This document shows positions 1-9,522 of a stretch of 64,000 nucleotides of DNA, one piece after another (within the stretch, counting starts at the first letter, position 1; every line of letters starts with the position of its first letter). Both the position numbers and the translations under genes were made by a program. Under the pieces are notes generated by a model. That model did no database searches. It was not told where the DNA came from and was given only the letters and a program-made list of their open reading frames with translations. This stretch comes from Candidatus Gastranaerophilales bacterium (GTDB lineage Bacteria; Cyanobacteriota; Vampirovibrionia; Gastranaerophilales; Gastranaerophilaceae), in assembly GCA_947588745.1 (NCBI GenBank), contig CANPYW010000006.1:1-64000 (forward strand). The letters run 5' to 3'.

Positions 1-2580
1 GCTACGCTTGATTTTACTTCTGCGGACAGCGTTACAAATATGCACGACCTCAAATTTTCAGTAAAAGGGAAAGATTTAATAATTACTTATAATAACGACA
101 ATACAATTACTTTATCGGACTATATGTCAAACCCCGAAAAACATTCCGTAAAAGATATACAAATTAAAGACGATTTAAAAAGTTCCTTATATGAATACCT
201 TAACAGCGAAGGATTTAAAGATATTAAATTCAACGGTCAACAAAACAAGAAAAATTCTCTTAAAGGTACTTCTTTAAAAGATGTTATGGATGGTGCCGAG
301 CTTGCAGATACACTGAAAGGCGGCAGCGGAAACGACGAAATTAACGGCAAAGACGGCAACGACAAATTATATGGAGAAGCAGGCAACGACGTTATATCGG
401 GCGGTGACGGCGACGATACAATCTATGGTGGAACCGGAAATGATACAATATATTCCGGCAGCGGTCAAGATAAAATTTATATTGACGGCAACGAAGATTT
501 AATATATTTTGACAATAAAAACAAAGACATAGATACAACGATATACTCAGGTAAAGGCACAGCCACACTTAATTTCGGTTCGTCGGACAATATTTCTAGT
601 ATGAAAAACTTCAGCTTTTCGCAAAACGGCAAAGATTTAATCATTTCTTTTGATTATACAATTTCAGATTATGATAATGCCAATAAAATTACTTTATCGA
701 ACTATATGTCAAATCCCGAAAAACATTCCGTAAAGGATATACAATTTAAAGACGGTTCAAAAAGTTCAATATATGAATATCTAAACAGCACTGAATTTGA
801 AGGTTTTAAATTCAGCGGTCAAGAAAATCAGAAAAATTCGCTTAAAGGTACTTCTTTAAAAGATGTTATGAATGGTGCTGAGCTTGCAGATACACTGAAA
901 GGCGGCGGTGGAAACGACCAAATTATCGGTAATGACGGCAATGACAAATTATATGGAGAGGCCGGCAACGACGTTATAAAAGGTGGCAACGGAAATGATA
1001 CAATCTATGGCGGAGCCGACAATGATTCAATTTACGGTGGAGAAGGCAATGACAAAATATATGTAGATGGCGGTCAGGATACTATTTACTTTGAAGAAAA
1101 TACGAATACAGGTAATGCCGATATTATATATTCAGGAAAAGGCACTGCTACGCTTGATTTTAGTGCTTTAAAATCTAATACAAATTTTGAATTTTTAGAG
1201 TTTGGAAATGATTTAGCAATCTATTATGGAGATGGAATTGAATCGTGGTCTACAAAATATATGAATTTTGATTGGGATGAAGTAGAATTTGACGGAAATA
1301 TGGTTGTTTTAAAAGATTATCTCAAAGACCCTTATAAACATTCTGTAAAGGATGTTAAATTGCCGGACAACAAAGAACTCGACCTTTTAGAATATTTGCA
1401 GACTAAAAATACCTTTTATTTTAATGGTAAAGAAAATAAAAAGAACTCTGTTACGGGCACAAAAGTAAGAGATATCATAACAGGTGGAGAACTTGCGGAC
1501 AAAATACAAGGCAGTGACGGCAATGATAATCTTTACGGTAAAGCAGGGAATGACACTATATACGGCGGGAAACATAACGACAGTATATATGGCGGTAAAG
1601 GTGATGATAAATTATACGGTGATGCCGGTGATGATACATTCTATTTCCAAGCAGGCGACGGAAAAGATGTTGTATATAACGGAACTACAGGCGATAATGA
1701 CACAATTGTCATAGATAAATCATTAACAAGTGATTTCCAAAAATCCGTAAGAAATGCTACGCCGTTTGTAAGAAGCGGCAATGACCTTATCATTACGTAC
1801 AGCGAAAACGATAAACTTACATTAAAAGATTTTTGTCAATCAAAAGGTCATACCGTAAAAAATCTTGTATTTTCGGAATATAACGAAGATAATGGATTTG
1901 AGAGTGCTAATTCAATAGAAGAGGAATACAGCATTGATTTATCTGAATTTATTACCCAATCCGTAAAAGGTATAAAAGAATATTACTACGGACCTGATGA
2001 TTACGATATATTAAAAGGTCAAATTTATACGGGTAACGAAAAAGATAATTACGTGCTAACTGCAAAAGGCAGCAAATATATTGATTCTGGCAGCGGTAAT
2101 GATTATGTTTACTTATCTTCAGGCACTTCTTTTGTAGAAGATAAAGAAGGAGATGATACTTATGTAGTAGCTGATTTAAAATCCAGAACCGAAATATTTG
2201 ATTACCAGGGAAATGATTCAATGATTATTATGGAAAATTCCGATAATATGCATTTTCTTTTTGATGTCGGCAGCGGTTACAGTGAACTTTTGATAGTAAA
2301 CGACAAAGATTTCAAAAATCTTATAAGCGGGAAAAAATATTCGGATACCGGAATATGGATAAATGACTACGATAATCTTTCAAAAAAAGGAGCAATTGAA
2401 ACAATTATTACCAAAGACGGTAAAACAATAACAACGGATACAATTAACAGTATAAAATCTCAAGTAACGAGCTGGTTACAAGGTCACAGCGAATATGACA
2501 GTGCTGTTGATGTATTATACTCAGGTAATAAAAACGACATTAACGAATTACTTCAAATTTATGAGAGTTGGAAATCTTAG
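1..2580 (+). CDS. RTX-type calcium-binding repeat protein, 5' end outside the window
   Basis: The frame is open from base 1: the codons before the first ATG (base 40) encode ATLDF, the same sequence that opens the later repeat modules, so the gene starts upstream. Three modules of about 190-200 residues follow each other. Each has a beta-rich part (GKDLII, then a K-H-S-V-K-D motif) and then a block of RTX nonapeptides of the GGxGxDxUx type, at about 313-483, 892-1075 and 1501-1683. Such blocks fold into calcium-loaded parallel beta rolls in proteins exported by type I secretion; export and calcium binding are inferred from the family. The last 300 residues lack RTX motifs and are not recognised. 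No enzyme domain is visible, so adhesin, surface-layer or hydrolase roles all remain possible. Confidence 0.85.
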   Translation, partial: ATLDFTSADSVTNMHDLKFSVKGKDLIITYNNDNTITLSDYMSNPEKHSVKDIQIKDDLKSSLYEYLNSEGFKDIKFNGQQNKKNSLKGTSLKDVMDGAELADTLKGGSGNDEINGKDGNDKLYGEAGNDVISGGDGDDTIYGGTGNDTIYSGSGQDKIYIDGNEDLIYFDNKNKDIDTTIYSGKGTATLNFGSSDNISSMKNFSFSQNGKDLIISFDYTISDYDNANKITLSNYMSNPEKHSVKDIQFKDGSKSSIYEYLNSTEFEGFKFSGQENQKNSLKGTSLKDVMNGAELADTLKGGGGNDQIIGNDGNDKLYGEAGNDVIKGGNGNDTIYGGADNDSIYGGEGNDKIYVDGGQDTIYFEENTNTGNADIIYSGKGTATLDFSALKSNTNFEFLEFGNDLAIYYGDGIESWSTKYMNFDWDEVEFDGNMVVLKDYLKDPYKHSVKDVKLPDNKELDLLEYLQTKNTFYFNGKENKKNSVTGTKVRDIITGGELADKIQGSDGNDNLYGKAGNDTIYGGKHNDSIYGGKGDDKLYGDAGDDTFYFQAGDGKDVVYNGTTGDNDTIVIDKSLTSDFQKSVRNATPFVRSGNDLIITYSENDKLTLKDFCQSKGHTVKNLVFSEYNEDNGFESANSIEEEYSIDLSEFITQSVKGIKEYYYGPDDYDILKGQIYTGNEKDNYVLTAKGSKYIDSGSGNDYVYLSSGTSFVEDKEGDDTYVVADLKSRTEIFDYQGNDSMIIMENSDNMHFLFDVGSGYSELLIVNDKDFKNLISGKKYSDTGIWINDYDNLSKKGAIETIITKDGKTITTDTINSIKSQVTSWLQGHSEYDSAVDVLYSGNKNDINELLQIYESWKS

Positions 2581-2615
2581 AGATTACAATAAAAGTCTTT
2601 GATTAAATAAATAAC

Positions 2616-2645
2616 TAAGTCCGGAGGAAATCACCTTTGGACTTA
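2616..2645 (+). terminator. hairpin terminator after the RTX gene
   Basis: A 12-bp stem (TAAGTCC...GGACTTA with two G-U pairs) closes a 6-nt loop between two convergent genes. The T-run after it is short and mixed, so termination strength is uncertain. Confidence 0.55.
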
Positions 2646-2676
2646 ATTATTAACGAAGGGATAAATATTTATAATG

Positions 2677-3846
2677 TTATAATTTGTTCTCCATAGATTT
2701 TTGTAATGATTTATATTCATCATCCCTATACATTTTTTCCGTACATTGTTCATCGTCGTACTTTTCCGAATACAATTTAAGATATGAATTAACATATTTC
2801 TTATTATTTTTTATATATTCGTCTACCATATCTTTTTGATGTTTCAGTACGGTATTAATATTATCGGGTGTTATATAGACAGTATATTTTTCATTCATCT
2901 TATTAAATAGAAGTAACTGGGAAATTTCATTTCCGAAGAAGTCATAATTTGCGTGTACAACATCTATAAAATAATACCCTATTGGTTTTATCGTATAATC
3001 ATTGATAAAAGTATAATCATAAAACGGAGTAATTCTCACTGCATTTCTTTTAAATAATTCAACGCAATTATAATTACTTATAAGATATAAAGCATTAACC
3101 GGCGGTATAAAATATATAACATTCAAATTTTTTTGATTTAATAACTCATATATTTTTTTAAATTTATTTATATTTTTATATAAAGTTTTTACATTTGAGT
3201 AATATCTTCTTTTTTTATTGTATAAATAATAATTATTTGAAAACTTAATGTTTGTTCCTGTATCTATAATATTTTCCCGTTTAATATTTTTTTCATTTTT
3301 TTGATTAAATTTTTGATGACATAATAATATTACTTTATGAATTGACTTTTCTGTAGCTGAAAGAGAAAAGAACAAGTTTATAAAATCAGCAAATTTTCCG
3401 GGAGGTTTTTGCAAAATTCCATAACTATCATTATCGTGCATTATAAAAGGGCCATATTCCAAGGAATATAATACATTTTTTGTTTCAGGATGAACTTTAA
3501 AATAATATTTTAATACATCATGCACTTCCGCAAATGACATATTTTCTAATACAAGATAATATGTTTTTTTATCAGAATACTTGCTCAATGCACCAATAAT
3601 TCCCAAAGTATTTGATGAACCTATTAAAATATAATCATATTTATTTTGCCTTGTACAATTTATATGCGTATAAACAAGCTTTTTACAATCAGGCATAGTA
3701 TAAAGCAATTCATTACCTAAATTTTTTAAATTATACGGATCAACCTGTTTGTTAAATATGATAATAATAAGACTTATAAAAACAAGAAATGTTATAAATA
3801 TTAAATTATGATACTTTTTTCGCTTGAAATATTCTTTACTAAACAT
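2677..3846 (-). CDS. membrane-anchored SGNH-like protein next to the MBOAT gene
   Basis: A 389-residue protein counted from the ATG at 3846. A longer frame reaches 3918, but the shorter start places the basic stretch and single membrane helix (about residues 14-31) at the N terminus and leaves room for a divergent promoter. After the helix comes ILIGSSNT (about 74-80), which looks like the block I serine motif of SGNH-fold proteins. A D-x-x-H pair lies at about D295/H298, as in block V. SGNH proteins of this layout (AlgJ/AlgX, DltD types) work with MBOAT acyltransferases to acylate exported glycans. It is divergent from the MBOAT gene at 3945. The family assignment rests on these two short motifs; function is inferred from context. 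Confidence 0.5.
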   Translation of the reverse strand: MFSKEYFKRKKYHNLIFITFLVFISLIIIIFNKQVDPYNLKNLGNELLYTMPDCKKLVYTHINCTRQNKYDYILIGSSNTLGIIGALSKYSDKKTYYLVLENMSFAEVHDVLKYYFKVHPETKNVLYSLEYGPFIMHDNDSYGILQKPPGKFADFINLFFSLSATEKSIHKVILLCHQKFNQKNEKNIKRENIIDTGTNIKFSNNYYLYNKKRRYYSNVKTLYKNINKFKKIYELLNQKNLNVIYFIPPVNALYLISNYNCVELFKRNAVRITPFYDYTFINDYTIKPIGYYFIDVVHANYDFFGNEISQLLLFNKMNEKYTVYITPDNINTVLKHQKDMVDEYIKNNKKYVNSYLKLYSEKYDDEQCTEKMYRDDEYKSLQKSMENKL

Positions 3847-3944
3847 TTTATTATCTTTACTATTTAGGTTTATTATATCATAATATTTATAAGCGGTATA
3901 ACGAACTAAAATATACAAATAACGGACATTATACAGAGGTCAGG

Positions 3945-5381
3945 ATGCTTTTTAATTCACTGGAATTTCTTTTTATATTTTTACCCGTTGTTTTTATCGT
4001 TTATTTTGTATTAAATAAGTTTAAATTATATAAATCTTCAAAGATTTTTTTGATTTTAGCATCTTTCTATTTTTATGGCAGTTATAAAATTGATTATATA
4101 TGGATATTATTATCATCGATAATTTTTAATTACACCATAAGTCATATTTTAAATTCCGATATAAAAAAAGATTTAAAAAAGTATATTTTAATTTTTGGAA
4201 TTACAGGTAATTTATTTTTATTAATATTTTTCAAATACTTTACCTTTTTGGCAGATATATTTCATGCTATGAACATAATCCCATTTGATACAATGAAAAT
4301 AATTATGCCGTTTGGAATAAGCTTTTTCACAATCCAGCAAATATCATATATTATTGACTGTTATAGAAATGAAATAAAAAATTATAATATAATAGATTAC
4401 ATATTATTTATATGCTTTTTTCCGCAACTCATATCCGGCCCAATAGTAAGACATCAAGAAATAATTCCGCAATTTAACGATTTATCTAAAAAGAGTATAA
4501 ATCAAGATAATATTTATTTTGGATTATTTATGATTACAATAGGGCTTGTAAAGAAAGTAATTTTTGCTGATAGTTTAGTAGATTTTATAGACTATTGTTC
4601 ACTAAATTACGCAGTATTTGAATATTTTAATATTTCCTGGACATATTGTATATCAGTTATTCTTCAAGGATATTTCGATTTTTCGGGGTATTGTGATATG
4701 GCAATAGGTATTGCAGTTTTATTTAATATATATTTGCCATGGAATTTCAATTCGCCTTATCAAGCCTCAAGTATAACGGAATTTTGGCAAAGATGGAACA
4801 TGACACTCGTACGTTTTTTAAAATATTATATATATTATCCTTTAGGCGGGGAGAAAAAAGGTTATTTAAGAACATTTATTAATACAATGAGCATATTTTT
4901 ATTATACGGTATTTGGTTTGGAAATAATCCTTTAAAAATATTTTACGGGCTGATAAACGGTGTTTTAGTTTGTATAAACAAAATTTGGGATAAATTTAAC
5001 ATTACAATTCCCAAGGTATTATCAAAAGCAATAACATTTATCACAATTATTTTGATGGTTCCGTTTATTAAAGCGGAAAGATTTAATGATGCATTTAATT
5101 TATTAAAATCACTTTTCGGCATAAATTTTTCATTAATCAATACACAACCTGTTGGTTTATATATGATATTTATGCTTCAGCCTCCCCATAATGCAAAAAT
5201 AAATATATTCATCTTTATAGCCGGATTATTTCTTGTATTGTTTTTTAAAAATTCAACTCAATTAGCAAGGTTATATATAAAATCCACAAACTTTATTTAT
5301 ACTATCATGTTGGTTGTTTTATTTATATTTTCAGCACTTTCAATAACAAAATCACATAGTTTTGTTTATTTCAATTTTTAA
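3945..5381 (+). CDS. MBOAT-family membrane O-acyltransferase-like protein, usual histidines replaced
   Basis: A 478-residue polytopic protein of normal AlgI/DltB length. Family hallmarks are clear: PFGISFFTIQQISY (about 122-135), GPIVRHQE (165-172), FDFSGYCDMAIG (244-255), PWNFNSPY (265-272), and FWQRWNMTL followed by a PLGG motif (280-302). These proteins normally move acyl groups across the membrane to extracellular glycans. The family pattern W-H-x-S-L, L-W-H-G and G-L-x-H-G reads here as WNMTL (N285), IWFGN (F325) and GLING (N338), so the normally invariant L-W-H-G histidine and the two other usual histidines are absent. It may be a pseudoenzyme or use another mechanism. AGAGG lies a few bases before the ATG. 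Flanking SGNH-like genes suggest a surface-glycan modification locus. Confidence 0.85.
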   Translation: MLFNSLEFLFIFLPVVFIVYFVLNKFKLYKSSKIFLILASFYFYGSYKIDYIWILLSSIIFNYTISHILNSDIKKDLKKYILIFGITGNLFLLIFFKYFTFLADIFHAMNIIPFDTMKIIMPFGISFFTIQQISYIIDCYRNEIKNYNIIDYILFICFFPQLISGPIVRHQEIIPQFNDLSKKSINQDNIYFGLFMITIGLVKKVIFADSLVDFIDYCSLNYAVFEYFNISWTYCISVILQGYFDFSGYCDMAIGIAVLFNIYLPWNFNSPYQASSITEFWQRWNMTLVRFLKYYIYYPLGGEKKGYLRTFINTMSIFLLYGIWFGNNPLKIFYGLINGVLVCINKIWDKFNITIPKVLSKAITFITIILMVPFIKAERFNDAFNLLKSLFGINFSLINTQPVGLYMIFMLQPPHNAKINIFIFIAGLFLVLFFKNSTQLARLYIKSTNFIYTIMLVVLFIFSALSITKSHSFVYFNF

Positions 5382-5388
5382 ATCAAGT

Positions 5389-6351
5389 TTATAATTCAAA
5401 TTTTTTAACGAACAACGGCGTAATTGTTTCCCACGCTTTAGCTGAAGGATGAGGATAATTTGGGTCTATACTTTTTGAAATTCTGTCCTCATCTTTATCC
5501 ATTTTTCTGCCAAGAAGTTCCTCCGTAGATACAACCATCATGCCTGCTTGTTCAAGTTCATGTCTAAAAGAGGGAGAATACATAATATCAAATTCTTTTT
5601 GCAAAAAAGCAGGATTACCACCGGCAGCCTCCAAATGTCCTTCGCATAAATCTTTATTAATATCTGAATAAATCAAAAAAATAAATTTGCTGTTCGGAAA
5701 CAGTTTATCGCTTTCATGTTTTATATCTTTAAATGTTCTCATCAATATTTTATAATTTTCTTCAGGATTATTAGAAATATATTCCTTATCTGCAATTATA
5801 TTTTGAAAATATTGAACAATATGTGAGTTATACAAAAAGTTAAATTTTTGAGAAGGGAAATATTTTTGCTGCCGCATAAAATTATACATATATTTAATCC
5901 AGCCAAATCTTTGTATATGACTGAACATATAAACATAAATTATTGTATCGGGCAAATTTTCTTTATCTATAAATCCGTATTTTGTACCTTCATTTTTTAA
6001 AAGAAGTAAAGTAGTAAGCGGACCATGCCCTGCAACTCCATAATTATAAACAAATCGGTGAGTTATATTTGTTAATTGTGCAGAAAAATTTTCATTTTTA
6101 CTAAGCTTTTCCCCTTCTGCATAAGAACATCCTAACAGAAGTATGGGCGGCTGCACAAAATCAGAAATATCAGTAGTTCTTTCATTTTTTTTATAAGAGA
6201 AATCCCATATATAATCTTTGTATTTCTGCATTATAAACGGTAATTTTGTATCAGCCTGTTTACAAAGAAATAAATAAGCCCCCATTTCTGCACTCAAGAG
6301 AATACATATCATTATAAGTAAATTAATAAATATAATTTTCTTAAATTTCAT
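5389..6351 (-). CDS. SGNH/GDSL hydrolase-like membrane-anchored protein
   Basis: A 320-residue protein from the ATG at 6351, preceded by TAAGG; an upstream in-frame ATG at 6405 has no ribosome site. An N-terminal membrane helix (about 7-29) anchors an extracytoplasmic domain. LLLGCSYAEG (72-80) matches block I of the SGNH fold with S76 as nucleophile, YNYGVAGHG (102-110) matches the block II/III region, and D296...H301 near the C terminus fits the Asp-His pair of block V. SGNH enzymes hydrolyse or transfer ester-linked acyl groups. It is convergent with the MBOAT gene (7-bp gap). With the SGNH-like gene at 2677 it probably serves O-acylation or deacylation of a surface polymer; the substrate cannot be told. 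Confidence 0.65.
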   Translation of the reverse strand: MKFKKIIFINLLIMICILLSAEMGAYLFLCKQADTKLPFIMQKYKDYIWDFSYKKNERTTDISDFVQPPILLLGCSYAEGEKLSKNENFSAQLTNITHRFVYNYGVAGHGPLTTLLLLKNEGTKYGFIDKENLPDTIIYVYMFSHIQRFGWIKYMYNFMRQQKYFPSQKFNFLYNSHIVQYFQNIIADKEYISNNPEENYKILMRTFKDIKHESDKLFPNSKFIFLIYSDINKDLCEGHLEAAGGNPAFLQKEFDIMYSPSFRHELEQAGMMVVSTEELLGRKMDKDEDRISKSIDPNYPHPSAKAWETITPLFVKKFEL

Positions 6352-6435
6352 AATTAAAACCTTAATAAATAGTATAATATAAACTGTACAAAAATCTAAT
6401 TTCAATTATAATTTAATCTATAGGTATTTTAAGCT

Positions 6436-6445
6436 GGGGGGGGGG
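6436..6445 (+). repeat. poly-G tract (G10) in the leader of the 6462 gene
   Basis: Ten consecutive G residues followed by six A residues, 16 bases before an ATG, in otherwise A+T-rich DNA. The open frame containing the tract has no usual start codon after the TAA at 6414, so it lies in the 5' leader or promoter, not in the coding part. Confidence 0.8.
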
Positions 6446-6461
6446 AAAAAATACTGTTCCT

Positions 6462-8048
6462 ATGTTAAAGAAGGTGGTATGCAGTAGTTTTTTAAAGGCA
6501 TTATTTTGTTTAATTATTCTAGCCTCATATTTTTGTGTATTTTTTGTACTTCAATATGATGTCTTAACCCAACACGATTTAGTCTTTGCATACGGCAGAA
6601 AATTTCTTCAACCTGAACATGGCAGATATATTGCAAATTTCGTTACAAACTTTTTAACAGAAACTTTACCTGAATATATTAATATACACCCAAATGATTT
6701 ACAACCGACATTAATGGCCTTTATAAAAGGGATATGCGTAATTATACAATGTTTATTAATAGCAAACTCTTTGTTTATTTTTTCAAAGAAAAAAAATAAC
6801 GTATTAAATCCGGCATTTTTAGCAGCATATATTACTGTATTTTTATTATTGTTTAATAAATTTTATTTTTTCCCTCTTGAAGACAAATATTTTGAATCTT
6901 CATTCTTTTTTATATTCGAAAATATGGTATTCTTCGAATATCCGATGAGCATTATGCTATACGTAATATTATTTTCATTTTTAATATATTATCTTGTTAA
7001 TAAACAAGCATTTGCAACAATCCCTCGAAAGTGGTACATTGCTATTTTAATTACGGCATTTTTTACCGGAATAAGCGTTGATCCGGTTAATGTTCCGGTT
7101 TTTGTTATGCTGACAATCATAGGTATTCAATTACTAATAAAACACAAGATTGAGCCTGAAAAATTTGTTTTGAAAAACTTTTTAGGGGTTTATCTTGCCT
7201 TTTTTATCGGATATTTAATATATTTTACACGTCCTATTCATCATGAACTCAATTATCATAATTTAACATTTTTGCAATATGTACACGAATACTTTGTTCC
7301 TTATTGTATTGAATTTTACAACTATTTTATTAAAGTTGAACTTTACATTCCAGCAATTAGTTTACTTTTGCTAATTTCACTTCTGCTTTTCAAACAAATC
7401 GGAAAAAATTACAAAAATAGAAATCAATTTATTTTCATAATTGCTGTTTGTGTTTTTACATACATATTATTTGAATTCAGTATCTTTATACTAGGATTTC
7501 ATTTTGGTAAAAGCTACTTTTATTCTATGGACAAATGGATAATTATATACAGAGTAATTGAACTGTTTAATCTGATTGTAATATTCGGTTATTTAATTGA
7601 TGCAAACCAACATATAAATGAAAAAACTTCTAATATTATAAAGATTGCATTGTGTATAATTGTGCTTTTAATTTTTCGCAATAAATTAATTATAGACTAC
7701 GAACACAATCTTATAACTGCGGCTAATTTGAGTAAAGAAATAAGAATTAGTGCCTATAAACTTGAAAAATTAGCAATTGAAGAAAAGACAAAAGATTATA
7801 TTGTGCCTAAAAAATACAAAGACCCATATTACAATCACATCTTCTTTTTAGAAGAAGATTTTTGCAGTTTTGCAATATACGTCAATAATGTTCATCCAGA
7901 AATAACAAAATCAATATATATAACTTATAGTGATAATATTGACGATGACAGCATATTAACTGAAGATGAATTAAAAGAATTAAAATTCTCAAATTTATTA
8001 CAAAACAAAATGTATAGACACAAGAAAACTATACTTCGTTGTTATTAA
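6462..8048 (+). CDS. polytopic membrane protein, possibly GT-C-like
   Basis: A 528-residue protein with about ten to twelve hydrophobic segments from residue 9 to about 415 and a soluble C-terminal tail of roughly 110 residues. An acidic, histidine-containing loop follows the first helix (TQHDL, then PEHGRY at about 53-58). This layout, a first helix followed by a conserved acidic extracytoplasmic loop, is seen in lipid-linked sugar glycosyltransferases of GT-C type and in related uncharacterised membrane families, but no diagnostic motif settles it. The start is the ATG at 6462; the only G-rich element upstream is the G10 tract, which may act as an unusual ribosome-binding region. Convergent with the next gene (7-bp gap). 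Its place beside SGNH and MBOAT genes favours a surface-glycan role. Confidence 0.6.
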   Translation: MLKKVVCSSFLKALFCLIILASYFCVFFVLQYDVLTQHDLVFAYGRKFLQPEHGRYIANFVTNFLTETLPEYINIHPNDLQPTLMAFIKGICVIIQCLLIANSLFIFSKKKNNVLNPAFLAAYITVFLLLFNKFYFFPLEDKYFESSFFFIFENMVFFEYPMSIMLYVILFSFLIYYLVNKQAFATIPRKWYIAILITAFFTGISVDPVNVPVFVMLTIIGIQLLIKHKIEPEKFVLKNFLGVYLAFFIGYLIYFTRPIHHELNYHNLTFLQYVHEYFVPYCIEFYNYFIKVELYIPAISLLLLISLLLFKQIGKNYKNRNQFIFIIAVCVFTYILFEFSIFILGFHFGKSYFYSMDKWIIIYRVIELFNLIVIFGYLIDANQHINEKTSNIIKIALCIIVLLIFRNKLIIDYEHNLITAANLSKEIRISAYKLEKLAIEEKTKDYIVPKKYKDPYYNHIFFLEEDFCSFAIYVNNVHPEITKSIYITYSDNIDDDSILTEDELKELKFSNLLQNKMYRHKKTILRCY

Positions 8049-8055
8049 AATAAAT

Positions 8056-8919
8056 TTATTTATCAAGAAAAATAAATTTAACACCTAAATCAGCATTATC
8101 TGACGATGAAGCGGGTCTATTTTTCCATAATTTTATATATAACTGCGGTTTTTCGGACGTATTATCACCATAAATCGGTTGGAATTGCAAATCTCTCCTT
8201 GCTATAGACCAATTATTACATCCGCCCTCAACACGACAAGCTCCGCCTGTATGAATAAAATCGGTTATTTCTTTCACAGAAGTACTTATATTATCATCTG
8301 TAATATATTTAAGATTTAATGTGGATTTATCTTTATCAAGATACATATATCTATACCCAAAATCTCTTGCATTAATTGCAGTAACCTGATATGCACTTCT
8401 ATCTGATAAAGCAGGTAGTTTATTATATGTTAACTCTAATTCTTTACGGGATTTTGAATATATAGCCTTTACAGGAAGAGCAGTTTTATTGATTTTTGGA
8501 CACATTTCTTTATCCGGAGATATTTCGGGTATACAAAACGGATAATCTATAAATACCAATAAAGAAGGATTTATTAAGCTTCTGCTATGGTCTGACGGCC
8601 CGCCGATTTTTAAACTCCAATCATCCGGATGTTTAGGATCATATTCAAAACATACATCCGCACGCAACCATGGTTTAAAATCTTCTATTCCGCCAAATAC
8701 TTCTTGCGAGGGTTGATAATCTTCACCTGCAAATATTGAATGCGAAGCATAAAATTTTCTTATTTTAAAAATTTCTTCTTTGGATTTATAACTTAATTCT
8801 ATAGGTTTATTAATCGATATAGTTTTAATATCCCCATATTTATTTTCTAAATAAAATATAATATTTAGTACAGCCCAAATACCTAAAATAATAAATAAAC
8901 CTATTAATACTTTTTTCAT
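8056..8919 (-). CDS. membrane-anchored protein of unknown function
   Basis: 287 residues from the ATG at 8919, chosen because AGAGGA lies just upstream and the basic start plus hydrophobic helix (about residues 4-20) then form a proper signal anchor. A longer frame to 9066 would overlap the start of rnhA. The exported part is rich in Tyr, Pro and Asp, with cysteines at CFEYD, CIPE, EMCPK and a C-R-V-E-G-G-C pair that could form disulfides. I do not recognise the family. It is divergent from rnhA and follows the surface-glycan group; an envelope role is inferred only from the anchor and location. Confidence 0.6.
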   Translation of the reverse strand: MKKVLIGLFIILGIWAVLNIIFYLENKYGDIKTISINKPIELSYKSKEEIFKIRKFYASHSIFAGEDYQPSQEVFGGIEDFKPWLRADVCFEYDPKHPDDWSLKIGGPSDHSRSLINPSLLVFIDYPFCIPEISPDKEMCPKINKTALPVKAIYSKSRKELELTYNKLPALSDRSAYQVTAINARDFGYRYMYLDKDKSTLNLKYITDDNISTSVKEITDFIHTGGACRVEGGCNNWSIARRDLQFQPIYGDNTSEKPQLYIKLWKNRPASSSDNADLGVKFIFLDK

Positions 8920-9010
8920 TTTATTTCCTCTTATTGATAATCTATTATATATTTTTTTTATAATAGTTTCAAATATAATTAATCTGATATAATAATAAAA
9001 AAGGAAATTT

Positions 9011-9496
9011 ATGCCTGAAGAAAAAATGTTTGTTGAAATGTATACAGACGGGGCGTGTAGCGGCAATCCCGGTAATGGCGGTTACGGCTGTATTTTAAGA
9101 TATAAAGATAAAAATTCAAAATATCACGAAAAAGAATTAACTCAAGGTTTTTTTAATACCACAAATAACAGAATGGAGCTTATGGCGGTTATTGTAGGAC
9201 TTGAAGCTTTAAAAAAGCCATGCCGGGTAACAATTACCTCTGACAGTAAATATTTTATTGATGCTTTCGAACAAAAATGGATAGATTTATGGATAAAAAA
9301 TAACTGGAAAAATGCCTCAAAAAAAGCAGTAAAAAATGTTGACTTATGGAAAAGGCTATTAATTGCAATGAAAAATCACGAAGTTAATCTTGTTTGGGTT
9401 AAAGGACACAACGGACACGAATTTAATGAACGCTGTGATAAACTCGCTCAAAATTCTTCTAAAAATCCTCAATTAAAGGATAACATCATTGAATAG
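9011..9496 (+). CDS. rnhA: ribonuclease HI
   Basis: 161 residues, normal length for bacterial RNase HI, which cuts the RNA strand of RNA-DNA hybrids during replication and repair. The N-terminal YTDGACSGNPG strand carries D13; E56 (NRMELMAV), D78 (TSDSKY) and D143 (ERCDKLA) complete the DEDD metal-binding set. The GHNGH segment near residue 132 corresponds to the flexible histidine loop. AAGGAAATTT precedes the ATG with good spacing. It runs divergently from the anchored protein at 8056-8919 and is followed by the ferritin-like gene on the same strand after 60 bases. Confidence 0.97.
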   Translation: MPEEKMFVEMYTDGACSGNPGNGGYGCILRYKDKNSKYHEKELTQGFFNTTNNRMELMAVIVGLEALKKPCRVTITSDSKYFIDAFEQKWIDLWIKNNWKNASKKAVKNVDLWKRLLIAMKNHEVNLVWVKGHNGHEFNERCDKLAQNSSKNPQLKDNIIE

Positions 9497-9522
9497 CCTC
9501 TCAGGTAATATTTTAATCATTC

